Shown: piece after piece, positions 57,101 to 64,000 of the stretch
How positions within the stretch are numbered: the stretch's first letter is position 1
Layout of the letters: every line of letters starts with the position of its first letter
Assembly (NCBI RefSeq): GCF_050015995.1
Contig: NZ_JBNHEP010000067.1
Span: 1-64,000, forward strand
Source of the DNA: Trichodesmium sp050015995
Lineage (GTDB): Bacteria > Cyanobacteriota > Cyanobacteriia > Cyanobacteriales > Microcoleaceae
Length of the DNA stretch: 64,000 nucleotides
Direction: 5' to 3'
The notes under the pieces: model-generated
Seen by the model: only the letters and a program-made list of their open reading frames with translations
Databases searched by the model: none
Told to the model about the DNA's origin: nothing
Translations under genes and position numbers: made by a program

Positions 57101-59890
57101 GGTCTGGAAGACCTAAAGCTAGTGCAGTTATTCGGTGATATTGAAGATGACTTCATCAACGAAGGTGGCGGAGGGTTCTCAGTACCTTTCGACTTCGTTG
57201 CTAATTCCCAGCAGTTTGAACCCAGCGCTCTTGATGCTATCGTAGATCAGGTCAACTATGCCACCTTCACTGGTAGTGCTTTTACCGTAACCCTTCTAGC
57301 TGAGAAAAATCCCGGACCTGGAGCTCCTCAAGACATACTCGATCAGTTTGGCAACCTCCAAGATACTAACCAATTTATTCTACAGGATGCCACCAATCCC
57401 GATAACACCGTCGTTCTATTTGCTGGTCCAGACAGCGCACCTAAATCTATCGAAGTTACTATTAGCGAGGCAGGTGTAGTTGCCATTAATGGTGATGAAG
57501 TTGCCAATAACTTTAGCCAGCAAGTTCACTTTGGGCTAGTAAACAGCTTACCCATTGGCGATCCTACCGGATTAGGAGCCGAAAGCTACACCTTTTCGAC
57601 TAACAATACTCTGAATCCAGAGAGCGATCCTCAGTTTGCTATTTATTCCGAAGTTGAAAACGAATTCATCATTGCCGCTGAGGAGTTGCCCTTTGCTAAT
57701 TCCAATCAAGACTTTGACGATATGGTAGTTAAAGTTAGTGGAATTGAGCCGGTGGGAGAAACTCAGGCTGATATTTCCTTTAATCCTGAAAGGCTACAAC
57801 CTCTCCTTGAAACGGCTAATACTCGTGCTATCTACGGCAACCTAGCCGACCTAATCGACTTCTCTAGTGTTCCTACCTACGCCGACCTAGCAAACCAGGA
57901 AGTAATCGAACTAATCGGTGCCTACGCTGACGGTTTAGGACCTTGGAAAAATAGTTTCCTGCTTCGGGATAATATAGATACACCCGTTGATGGTGACGGT
58001 GACGGTAACGCGGAAATTACCACTCAATTAACTGGGGAAGTATTACCACTAATAGATTGGGCACATGATGCAGGTTTACAGGTTCACCCCTACACTTTGC
58101 GTGATGAAGAGCGTTTCCTTACCCTCAACCCCGATGGTACGCCTCAAACTCCTGGAGAAGAGTTTGAACAACTCATCGAAATTGGTGCAGATGGTTTCTT
58201 TACTGACTTCCCTGCTACAGGTAGTATAGTTGTAGAACAATTTATTGATGAACCAAATATACGGACTTCCCGTGGTTATGAAGGTCTAGCATTCAGTCCC
58301 GATCGCGAAACTTTCTATCCTTTATTAGAGGATGCAGTTGTCGGCGATCCAAATAATGCCCTCCGGATCTATGAATTTGACCCTGAGTCTAGCTCTTTCA
58401 CCGATATAATTGGTTTCTATCCTACCGATATAGTCGGTAATGCGATCGGTGACTTTACTCCCATCAATGACAACGAATTTTTAGTTATTGAAAGGGATGG
58501 TGGTATGGCAGATACAGCCGAATTCAAGAAAATCTTTAAGATTGACATTTCTAATGTTGATGAAGAAGGTTTTGTTGCCAAAGAGGAAGTTGTAGACTTA
58601 CTAGATATTGACGACCCCAACGACCTCAACGGTGATGGCGATACTAGCTTTGACTTCCCGTTTTTCACAATTGAGGATGTGTTAGTTCTTGATGAAGACA
58701 CCATTCTGGTTGCCAATGACAATAACTATCCTTTCTCTATGGGACGACCACCAGAGATTGATAATAACGAGATTATTCAGATAGATCTAGACGAACCTCT
58801 AGACTTAGCATCAGGAATAGGAGTTCCTATTCCTACAGTCGGTATTGAGGTTGAACCTGACACTGTTAGTGAAAATGGAGATGAATACTCTTTAACTTTC
58901 AACTTAAATGTACCTGCTCCAGAAGGTGGTTTACGGGTAGTTTGGTCAGAAACAGATTCTGATAATGCTTTCGGCGATGTAAATTTCCCTCCTGAATTAA
59001 ACCATGCTTCTAACCTCGAATCTCTCGACCCAGTTGGTGATGAACTCGGACGTTCGGCAATTACGATCGATGAAGGGGCAACTACAGCAACTGTTACCTG
59101 GACGACTATTTTTGATGGTGAGGAAGAAGGAGATGAAACCACAACTATTGAGTTGCAACCAGAAGATGGTTATGTTGTTGATGCAGAAAATCAAGTAGCT
59201 CAAATCGTTATTCAAGATACAGATCGTGACGAAGGTCAATTAATTACAGGTACTCCCCAGGGAGAAGCTCTCAGTGGTGACACTGGAGACGATACTATTG
59301 TCGGTTTGAATGGCCCGGATACCTTAGCAGGTAGTTTTGGAGACGATGAAATAATTGGTAGTCGTGGTAGTGACTTCTTGTTCGGTCAGGATGGTAACGA
59401 TGAACTTCAAGGTCGTCTAGGCAACGATCTCCTATTTGGTGGTGATGGTGATGATGAGCTAAATGGCGGTATAGGTCGCGATCGCTTAAATGGTGGTCCT
59501 GGTGATGATATTTTGACTGGTGGTGCAAGTATTGACTTCTTTATCTTCAATAGTAATGAAGAATTTGACTCCGATGATTTTGGTCTTGATACGATCGATA
59601 ATTTCCAACCAGACCTCAGACCAGATGAAGATGGAAACCAAGGCGATCGAATTCTTCTAGATCGCTCAACCTTTACTGAGCTTGATAGTCCTGCTGGAAT
59701 TGGTTTCAGCGTTAATAGTGATTTTGAAATCGTTGCCGACGATGATGATGTAGATGACTCTAATGCTTTCATTGTTTACAGTGAAGAGTCTGGAGGTCTA
59801 TTCTACAATGTAGATGGTGAGTCTACTCAGTTTGCTATCCTTGATGGTGCGCCCACTATTACTGAGGATAATTTCCAAATCAGAAATTAG
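54191..59890 (+). CDS. Giant secreted RTX protein: two GDPD domains nested in a phytase-like propeller
   Basis: A 1899-residue protein with a GAGAGGAGAA ribosome site. Residues about 1-165 form the first part of an esterase-like phytase propeller (GVQFAPDSEDGSIFWFLSDN). GDPD domain 1 (about 183-745) starts AHRGASGDLPEHTLEAY, has EPDL and ARHEP, and contains a foreign insert at about 520-720. GDPD domain 2 (about 780-1345) starts GHRGASGDFPEHTLEAY and contains a DUF4114-like insert (about 1020-1190). Both end in IGADGFFTDF. The propeller resumes at about 1356-1540 (GYEGLAFSPDRETFYPLLED). A Calx-beta domain (about 1550-1680) and roughly nine RTX nonapeptides (about 1684-1780) follow. No signal peptide is present, so type I secretion is expected. 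Likely role: release of phosphate from extracellular glycerophosphodiesters and other organic P. Confidence 0.93.
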   Translation: MPELVGFAVLPADTFADGPPSGNFIESQNRETPFDSQPVQGFSGVQFAPDSEDGSIFWFLSDNGFGSQGNSADYLLRLYQLDPDFAGAEDGDASVEVQDFIQLADPNNLIPFDIVNEDTSDRLLTGADFDIESFVIDNDGDIWIGDEFGPYILHFDSTGTLLEAPIATPNPIELHTLNGQDPLVIAHRGASGDLPEHTLEAYEAAIAAGADFIEPDLVTTSDGVLIARHEPMLDDTTNVAEVFPGRQTTKILDGEEVTAYFAEDFTLEEIKQLRAVQSRDFRNPGFDGLFEIPTLEEVIELVQRVEAETGVEVGIYPETKHPTFFDEQDLSLEEPLIHALQNTGFTDPDRIFIQSFEFANLIDLQGQLDDAGLSNIPLVQLYGNTTEGANPDNGFSFPYDIRFNVERGNNLVDIYGQEFLDTVEVPLSENTVYADLDSAEFLEAIGDLYAEGAGPWKNNILLRESIDTPVDANGDGEAEIDDQLTGEITSFIDDAHDAGLQVHPYTLRDEERFLTLNPNDAEEFDNPQLIVSALIGIERPGGNATLYSRIDPSRIDEQGNNVEPFFDFTFTPADIVLDPDTGRVTTPVIPFFIAPEFAEEIGKPELAGEEAGFFIDNFLLEENEETGEFVIVGGSDSGSFNSVFISEEFLNDNDLGIIEGSGTVAPTETEVDTTGFVGFGFPLSEESAVRFITDPDTGLLIPTGGAYVAEGSISFEVLGTGTPQTPEEEFEQLIDIGADGFFTDFARTGVPVRDAIVAEEVRAPQNPNLNNFNTLDGSAPIVIGHRGASGDFPEHTLEAYRLAIVQGADFVEPDLVITSDGVLIARHEPILDDTTNVAEVFGPERQSTKLLDGVETTAYFAEDFTLAEIKQLRAVQSRDFRDQSFNGEFEIPTFQEVIELVQEMEEFGFEVGIYPETKHPTFFDEQGLSLEEPLIQTLQDTGFTNPNRIFIQSFEIENLLELRNEILPAQGLEDLKLVQLFGDIEDDFINEGGGGFSVPFDFVANSQQFEPSALDAIVDQVNYATFTGSAFTVTLLAEKNPGPGAPQDILDQFGNLQDTNQFILQDATNPDNTVVLFAGPDSAPKSIEVTISEAGVVAINGDEVANNFSQQVHFGLVNSLPIGDPTGLGAESYTFSTNNTLNPESDPQFAIYSEVENEFIIAAEELPFANSNQDFDDMVVKVSGIEPVGETQADISFNPERLQPLLETANTRAIYGNLADLIDFSSVPTYADLANQEVIELIGAYADGLGPWKNSFLLRDNIDTPVDGDGDGNAEITTQLTGEVLPLIDWAHDAGLQVHPYTLRDEERFLTLNPDGTPQTPGEEFEQLIEIGADGFFTDFPATGSIVVEQFIDEPNIRTSRGYEGLAFSPDRETFYPLLEDAVVGDPNNALRIYEFDPESSSFTDIIGFYPTDIVGNAIGDFTPINDNEFLVIERDGGMADTAEFKKIFKIDISNVDEEGFVAKEEVVDLLDIDDPNDLNGDGDTSFDFPFFTIEDVLVLDEDTILVANDNNYPFSMGRPPEIDNNEIIQIDLDEPLDLASGIGVPIPTVGIEVEPDTVSENGDEYSLTFNLNVPAPEGGLRVVWSETDSDNAFGDVNFPPELNHASNLESLDPVGDELGRSAITIDEGATTATVTWTTIFDGEEEGDETTTIELQPEDGYVVDAENQVAQIVIQDTDRDEGQLITGTPQGEALSGDTGDDTIVGLNGPDTLAGSFGDDEIIGSRGSDFLFGQDGNDELQGRLGNDLLFGGDGDDELNGGIGRDRLNGGPGDDILTGGASIDFFIFNSNEEFDSDDFGLDTIDNFQPDLRPDEDGNQGDRILLDRSTFTELDSPAGIGFSVNSDFEIVADDDDVDDSNAFIVYSEESGGLFYNVDGESTQFAILDGAPTITEDNFQIRN

Positions 59891-59933
59891 GGAACAGATT
59901 TTACAGCGGTTTTTATTTCAGTAAACCACACAC

Positions 59934-59963
59934 AGTAGGGACGTTCCATGGAACGTCCCTACT
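59934..59963. terminator. Palindrome after the RTX gene, possible terminator
   Basis: AGTAGGGACGTTCC is followed by its exact reverse complement, 43 bp after the stop. It is of the same type as the palindrome at 4347. The remainder of 59964-60198 holds half of a family A arm and no gene. Confidence 0.4.
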
Positions 59964-60198
59964 AGGTTTTGGTTGTGATATGATAAGTGATAGTTTGTAG
60001 TAGGGTTTTAGCCCTATCATTAATATCAAATCTGCTTGCTTCGGAGTGTTATAAGAAACCGGGTTTGTGGGAGTTAGATGTTAGTATGGTCGGGTATTTA
60101 AAACAAACCCGGTTTCTACGCTTTTTTATACCGATACTAGCGGATTTAATATAACTCAATTTTCTCCTAGACGAGCGATAATCATTTTCAACATATAT

Positions 60199-60609
60199 CT
60201 ATTCCTCATTTATAAATAAATCATAGAACAAAGAAACCGAAATAATAACTGTTTTTTCCAATTCCATCATCTCACTAAAATCTTTATCTCCTGTAATTAA
60301 AAAATCCGCCTCACCTGCCATTGCTAAAGCGATAAATTTAGCATCTTTAGGGTCTCTTTTAAAGTCAACCTTAAAATTAACTTCAATTAATTTAGGAATT
60401 GTTTCAATTTTATCAAGCCATTCCTGTCTTACCTCATTTGTTAATTTTAATTTACGTCGATTTAACACTTCTCTATATTCTGCTAAAATCTCTTGAGAAA
60501 CTATCCAATCCATATCATAACGATCGCTAATTAATTGGATAATCGCTCTAGGTTTTTTTCCTTTTAAAACTGCAGAAATTAAAACATTAGTATCAACAAT
60601 AATTCTCAT
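60199..60609 (-). CDS. PIN-domain toxin (VapC-like)
   Basis: A 136-residue PIN nuclease. Acidic residues expected for metal binding are present: Asp6 in IIVDTNVLISA, Glu near 44 in EILAEYREVL, the Asp in RDPKDAKFIALA and the Asp pair in LITGDKDF. Toxins of this type cleave RNA until neutralised by their partner. The start ATG overlaps the stop of the upstream antitoxin-like gene by 4 bp, the usual arrangement of such pairs. Confidence 0.9.
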   Translation of the reverse strand: MRIIVDTNVLISAVLKGKKPRAIIQLISDRYDMDWIVSQEILAEYREVLNRRKLKLTNEVRQEWLDKIETIPKLIEVNFKVDFKRDPKDAKFIALAMAGEADFLITGDKDFSEMMELEKTVIISVSLFYDLFINEE

Positions 60610-60974
60610 TCACCTCTCCGATAAGCTTCAATTTCGGCCGCGATTTCCTCCTCCGTAATTTCTTGACTCCCTGGAATTGCTTGAGTTTTATCAAATAATT
60701 CTCGCAATTCTTGACTTAACCTTGCTCTTTCAGGATCGATAGGTTTATTCTTATTTTTTTCTCTTTCCTCTCGATACTTTTTAACCTTTTCCTTTAACAA
60801 CTTTTTCGCAGATTCAGTCCCTTTAACATAAGAGGGTAACTTAATATCATCCTCCTCTTCCTCTAATAACTGAAATGCTCTAGCGATCGCCTCTTGGGCT
60901 GTCTTATATTTGCCAGTATTCAGTAGTTTTTCTAACAACTTTTCTTGTTCGGGGGTTAAAGTAATTTGTTTCAT
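60606..60974 (-). CDS. Antitoxin-like protein paired with the PIN toxin
   Basis: A 122-residue, highly charged protein. The N-terminus (ITLTPEQEKLLEKLLNTGKY and KTAQEAIARAFQLLEE) has the ribbon-helix-helix pattern of VapB/ParD-like antitoxins. The rest is a Lys/Glu-rich helix likely to wrap the toxin. It is longer than a typical VapB. The pair probably represses its own promoter. Confidence 0.85.
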   Translation of the reverse strand: MKQITLTPEQEKLLEKLLNTGKYKTAQEAIARAFQLLEEEEDDIKLPSYVKGTESAKKLLKEKVKKYREEREKNKNKPIDPERARLSQELRELFDKTQAIPGSQEITEEEIAAEIEAYRRGE

Positions 60975-61137
60975 AACTAAGTTTTATCCTGATTCTTTAA
61001 AACCTACTTTATTTCTACTTAAATTAATTGATGTTGAACAAACACATTATGATTCTTTTAATATATCATATATAATGATAGTCTTATGGTTTGATAGTTA
61101 GGTGAGTTTCTTTAGTTTGTTTTTAGAGTTTAGTTAA

Positions 61138-61437
61138 ATGTACTTGAATCCGAATGCCATAATTTCTCCCAATAAACTTACCGAAGATGATAAATCTCAA
61201 TATTTGGCTCTGGGAGGTTATACTTTGGATAACTGGCAACAATTAGAGAGTGATTTACGAGAACAAATTTTAACTTTAGAAGCACAACCTACCCTGAAAA
61301 CAAAATATGGGCAAAAATATCAGATTATGGGTTCATTAAATTGTCCTAATGGTTTTATTTTAAACATCAAAACGATTTGGATAGTAACTGAACAAATAAC
61401 TAAATTTGTTACTTTATTTCCTGCACAGGAGAGATAA
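61138..61437 (+). CDS. DUF6883 protein
   Basis: A 99-residue protein with the family pattern: PNAIISPNKLTEDDKSQYL at the start, then an LGGYTLDNWQQLESDLREQI stretch, and GQKYQIMGSLNCPNG. Such proteins are usually encoded next to a DUF4926 gene and are suspected to belong to toxin or immunity systems; I cannot assign the activity. The DUF4926 gene follows after 3 bp. Confidence 0.8.
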   Translation: MYLNPNAIISPNKLTEDDKSQYLALGGYTLDNWQQLESDLREQILTLEAQPTLKTKYGQKYQIMGSLNCPNGFILNIKTIWIVTEQITKFVTLFPAQER

Positions 61438-61440
61438 AAA

Positions 61441-61680
61441 ATGACATTTCCTTTATTTTGTCAAGTCCAATTAACTGAAGATATTCCTGAGTTTAATCTC
61501 AAAAAAGGTAGTATTGGGATAATTGTTGAATATTATTCTATGTCTGAAGGAGAAGATGGCTATAGTGTAGAAGGTTTAATTGCTCAAGATACAGTAGAAG
61601 TTACTGAATCTCAAATTAAATTAATTAATGTTGAACAAATACAAGAAAAACAAACATTTCTATCAGGTGTAACCAGATAG
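61441..61680 (+). CDS. DUF4926 protein, partner of DUF6883
   Basis: A 79-residue SH3-like small protein with VQLTEDIPEFNLKKGSIGII and VEYYSMSEGEDGY followed by YSVEGL. The family is almost always found beside DUF6883 and is thought to be its partner. It is co-transcribed with the gene ending 3 bp upstream. Confidence 0.82.
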   Translation: MTFPLFCQVQLTEDIPEFNLKKGSIGIIVEYYSMSEGEDGYSVEGLIAQDTVEVTESQIKLINVEQIQEKQTFLSGVTR

Positions 61681-61721
61681 TTAGGCAGCGATCGCGGATA
61701 TAGGAGAAACAATCAGTAATA

Positions 61722-62231
61722 TCATCGCTTTAGGGTCACTTCCAGATTTTTGAGCAGAACATCGTCTGGTTGAGATGCTATCCACCAAATCAAGGTAAAA
61801 CCAAAAACAAATGCCAACCATGTAATAGCGAAAGCTAAGACAAACTTTATTGAGCGATGAATTCCGAATGACAGAGTTGATGTTGCAGGATTTTGTGGGC
61901 TGTATCGAACCTTTACTGACGAAGCACTCTCTAGTTTATTGAGAATATCTTGGTGTGCCTGTCTGCCGCTACTAGAAATATATCCAAATGCCAATCGGGA
62001 ACCAGTATATGTTCGACCCATAACAGAGTAACGATATTCAACCTCTACTCCATAAGTTGTGCCATCGCTATCTGAACTCTCACGAAGAGACATATTAGTA
62101 ATTGTGCCTGTTACAGATGGCCAATTAGAAACTTCAACTGATTTCTTGGCAGAGTTGATACCATACCCAAGCATACCAAACCCAACAGCGAAAAAGATGC
62201 TGATAAATAGAGGGAAAAAGAGCTTACTCAT
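61722..62231 (-). CDS. DUF3592 membrane protein
   Basis: A 169-residue protein from the ATG at 62231; an upstream in-frame start at 62276 adds 15 poor residues. It has a transmembrane helix at about 5-25, an extracytoplasmic beta domain with the DUF3592 motif SWPSVTGTI-like (NWPSVTGTITNM), YEVEYRYSV-like strands and VRYSPQNP, and a second helix near 135-157. Function unknown. A separate transcription unit from the TA-like genes. Confidence 0.8.
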   Translation of the reverse strand: MSKLFFPLFISIFFAVGFGMLGYGINSAKKSVEVSNWPSVTGTITNMSLRESSDSDGTTYGVEVEYRYSVMGRTYTGSRLAFGYISSSGRQAHQDILNKLESASSVKVRYSPQNPATSTLSFGIHRSIKFVLAFAITWLAFVFGFTLIWWIASQPDDVLLKNLEVTLKR

Positions 62232-62276
62232 AGTATATGTCAAAGTTTGTATAGAAGTCAGCATGGCTACAAACAT

Positions 62277-62647
62277 TTTTTACAGCCTAACTATTTATCA
62301 TATAGTAAATTATAAGTATTTTGTGGAACAACTCTGAGAAGAAAAGTCTTGAATATTGAGCTAAGGAATTTACAGCAGTTTCCAGTATTGAAGCAGCAGT
62401 CAGCAGTCAGCAGTCAGCAATCAGCTTTTCACGGTGTATAATGGGGGATTCTTTCCCCCCACGCAAAGCGCACCACTAATTTTTTCGCTCCTCTTGTGGG
62501 GGACCGTTACCCTCGGATTTTTAGCTGAAGGCCGTAGTTACGACCCAGGAGGCTAGCTAAATGCTGTTTGCGTAGCATTCCGTAAGGAAAAGCGAGCTAG
62601 CTAGTTAAGGATGAAATCTCTGTAGTGCGGGCATCTTGCCCGCTATT
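62277..62647. other. Spacer with AGTCAGC repeats
   Basis: Five CAGTCAG-type units lie at about 62396-62424. The rest includes GC-rich GCTAGCT pieces like those at 17620-17660. No gene is seen. Confidence 0.45.
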
Positions 62648-62733
62648 AGTAGACCAACGCATCTAAAATGGTGCGTTACGACGGATTGTTAAATGCTTTT
62701 CACAGTCTCATTTTAGCTGTCTAACGCACCCTA
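62648..62733. repeat. IS630-type MITE, family F, copy 4
   Basis: The left end TAGACCAACGCATCTAAAATG and the right end TTTTAGCTGTCTAACGCACC enclose 45 bp that closely match part of 37529-37651. It abuts another copy of the same end sequence at 62734. Confidence 0.6.
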
Positions 62734-64000
62734 GTGGACCGTTTCATCTAAAATGGTGCATTAGAATAGCCAGCCAAAAGTTACTCTTGCTAAGACAAGC
62801 GATATAGCTGCCGCACTTGCTCCGCCAACGCTAAAATAAGCAATTAAGCAATCTCGACTGTTTCAGCTAAAATAGCCCCATAGAATAGTCAGCAATGGAG
62901 GACAATAGTTATGGGAAGAGGTCGGAGAGCTAAAGTATATCTGACGGTAGAACAGAAAGATAACCTAGAAAAAATCCCTCGAAATGGTTATGCGCCAGCT
63001 AAAAAAATTCTACACGCTCAAATTCTTCTGATGTGTAATGAAGCCGTTACAACCAACAGAAGCTGGACAGATGAAGAGATAGCTGAGGCTTTAAATATAC
63101 ATAGAAACACAGTGGGACGGGTTCGCCAAAGATTCCTGAGCAAAGGGGAAAAACCTGCCCTGGTGAGAAATTCTCGCTCCCTACCACCCACAGCCCCAAA
63201 AGTAGATGGGGCAACTGAGGCGCAAATTATTGCCTTGTGTTGTTCTGATCCACCAGAAGGCAGAGCGGATTGGACAATCAGATTATTAACTTCAGAGCTT
63301 CAAGAGCGGCAAATTGTCACTGAAATTTCTTGCTCAACTGTGTGGCGTACTCTCAAAAAAACCAATTACGCCCTTGGAAAACCCAAAGGTTTTGCATCCC
63401 AGAGAGAGACTTAGCCAGAGAAAGTCTCACAAATGGAAGTCGTTCTTGATCTTTATAGCAGTGTTCACTCCTCTGAGGAGCCATTAATAAATATGGATCA
63501 AGCCTCTGTACAACTTCAAGGACATCTCTACGAAACCATTCCCATGAAATCAGGACAAGACAAGAAAGAAGACTATCACTATACTCGTGAAGGAGTACAA
63601 GCCTGATTCATGTTTTTTGCTCCTAACAGAGGATGGCGACGGGTGAACAACCCAGACAGTCGGACTCGAATAGATTGGGCAGAAGAAGTACGACAATTAT
63701 TGGATGTGGACTACCCAAATGCTCGAAAAGTCAAGTTAGTTTGTGATCATCTCAATACCCATAATATCGCTTCTCTCTATGAAGCATTTCCGGCTCCAGA
63801 AGCCCACCGTTTAGCTCGAAGATTGGAAATTTACCATACTCCTCGCAATGGCAGTTGGTTAAATGTAGCTGAGATTGAACTAAGTATTTTATCAAAACAA
63901 TGTTTAGACCGAAGAATTTGTAGCAAAGAAAAATTAGAAACAGAATTAATTGCATGGCAAACCGAACGTAACCAAACTGCCTCTAAGGTGAGCTGGCAAT
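62734..64000 (+). mobile_element. IS630-family insertion sequence, incomplete at the window edge
   Basis: It begins with TAGTGGACCGTTTCATCTAA, the same terminal sequence as the family F MITEs. A second, similar end (GACTGTTTCAGCTAAAATAG) at 62853 may be the true left end. The transposase starts at 62911 and the frame continues to the last base. The right end is outside the window. Confidence 0.75.
62911..64000 (+). pseudogene. IS630-family transposase with two in-frame stops, partial
   Basis: One continuous frame interrupted by TAG at 63412 and TGA at 63604. Before the first stop: a helix-turn-helix region (DEEIAEALNIHRNTVGRVRQ) and DWTIRLLTSELQE. After it: NMDQASVQLQGHLYE with the first catalytic Asp, then VCDHLNTHNIASLYEAF with the second, and TPRNGSWLNVAEIELS with the catalytic Glu. 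The protein would be about 365 residues without the stops. It is therefore inactive unless read through. The 3' end is cut by the window. Confidence 0.88.

Noticed and set aside
59295..59528. 77-codon His-rich minus-strand ORF (HLAHHHHHHQ)
   Set aside because: Antisense of the RTX repeats; Asp/Gly codons read backwards give His.

Overview
The window is a scaffold segment (two runs of exactly 100 N) from a cyanobacterium. The evidence is the phycobilin gene pcyA, the 29-residue cytochrome b6f subunit petN, a probable beta-carboxysome assembly factor (CcmS-like), dnaX, many GCGATCGC (HIP1-type) octamers, and several protein families almost confined to cyanobacteria. The low GC content, long repeat-filled spacers, broken genes, IS remnants and phosphorus-scavenging genes resemble filamentous marine Oscillatoriales of the Trichodesmium/Okeania kind. 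That placement is an inference.

Layout. 0.9-5.7 kb: a PhnD-like lipoprotein, a hybrid histidine kinase overlapping it by 4 bp, and a receiver-kinase. 5.7-7.7 kb: a gene-free stretch with diverged repeats. 7.7-8.5 kb: pcyA. 8.5-10.3 kb: a graveyard with an IS1-family transposase tail and an ABC ATPase cut off by a repeat element. 10.5-22.2 kb: housekeeping and membrane genes (hypothetical membrane protein, dnaX, CcmS-like, ABC exporter, secreted protein, NhaP-type antiporter, DUF3124 lipoprotein, and a methylglyoxal-synthase/lipid-kinase fusion). 23.4-29.6 kb: two secreted or anchored HEAT-repeat proteins. The second appears to be one HEAT-transmembrane-NACHT polypeptide split by a one-base frameshift. 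30.9-36.8 kb: valS, an HNH endonuclease, a decayed Rpn-like gene and an acyl-CoA dehydrogenase. 37.1-46 kb: repeat elements with a STAS protein, an IS630 remnant, petN and its divergent membrane-protein neighbour, a ferritin-like protein, an HhH lipoprotein and a DUF4382 lipoprotein. 46.4-51.5 kb: a NikL/NikM/NikQ/NikO (CbiMQO-type) nickel or cobalt transporter whose genes are pushed apart by repeats. 52-53 kb: a voltage-gated-type K+ channel. 54.2-59.9 kb: a giant 1899-residue RTX protein in which two GDPD domains are nested inside a phytase-like beta-propeller, behind a Pho-box-like promoter. 60.2-62.3 kb: a VapBC-type pair, a DUF6883/DUF4926 pair and a DUF3592 protein. 62.7 kb to the end: an IS630 transposase with two in-frame stops, running off the window.

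How it fits together. The phosphorus theme recurs at both ends: a PhnD-like binding protein coupled to kinases, and a secreted phosphodiesterase/phytase with Pho-box-like repeats. The strongest candidates for undescribed biology are the HEAT-TM-NACHT receptor-like protein with its truncated paralogue, and the nested GDPD/phytase enzyme. The spacers are dominated by at least six short repeat families, several with terminal inverted repeats. One family matches the ends next to the IS630 transposase and probably moves in trans with it. No tRNA, rRNA or CRISPR array was recognised.
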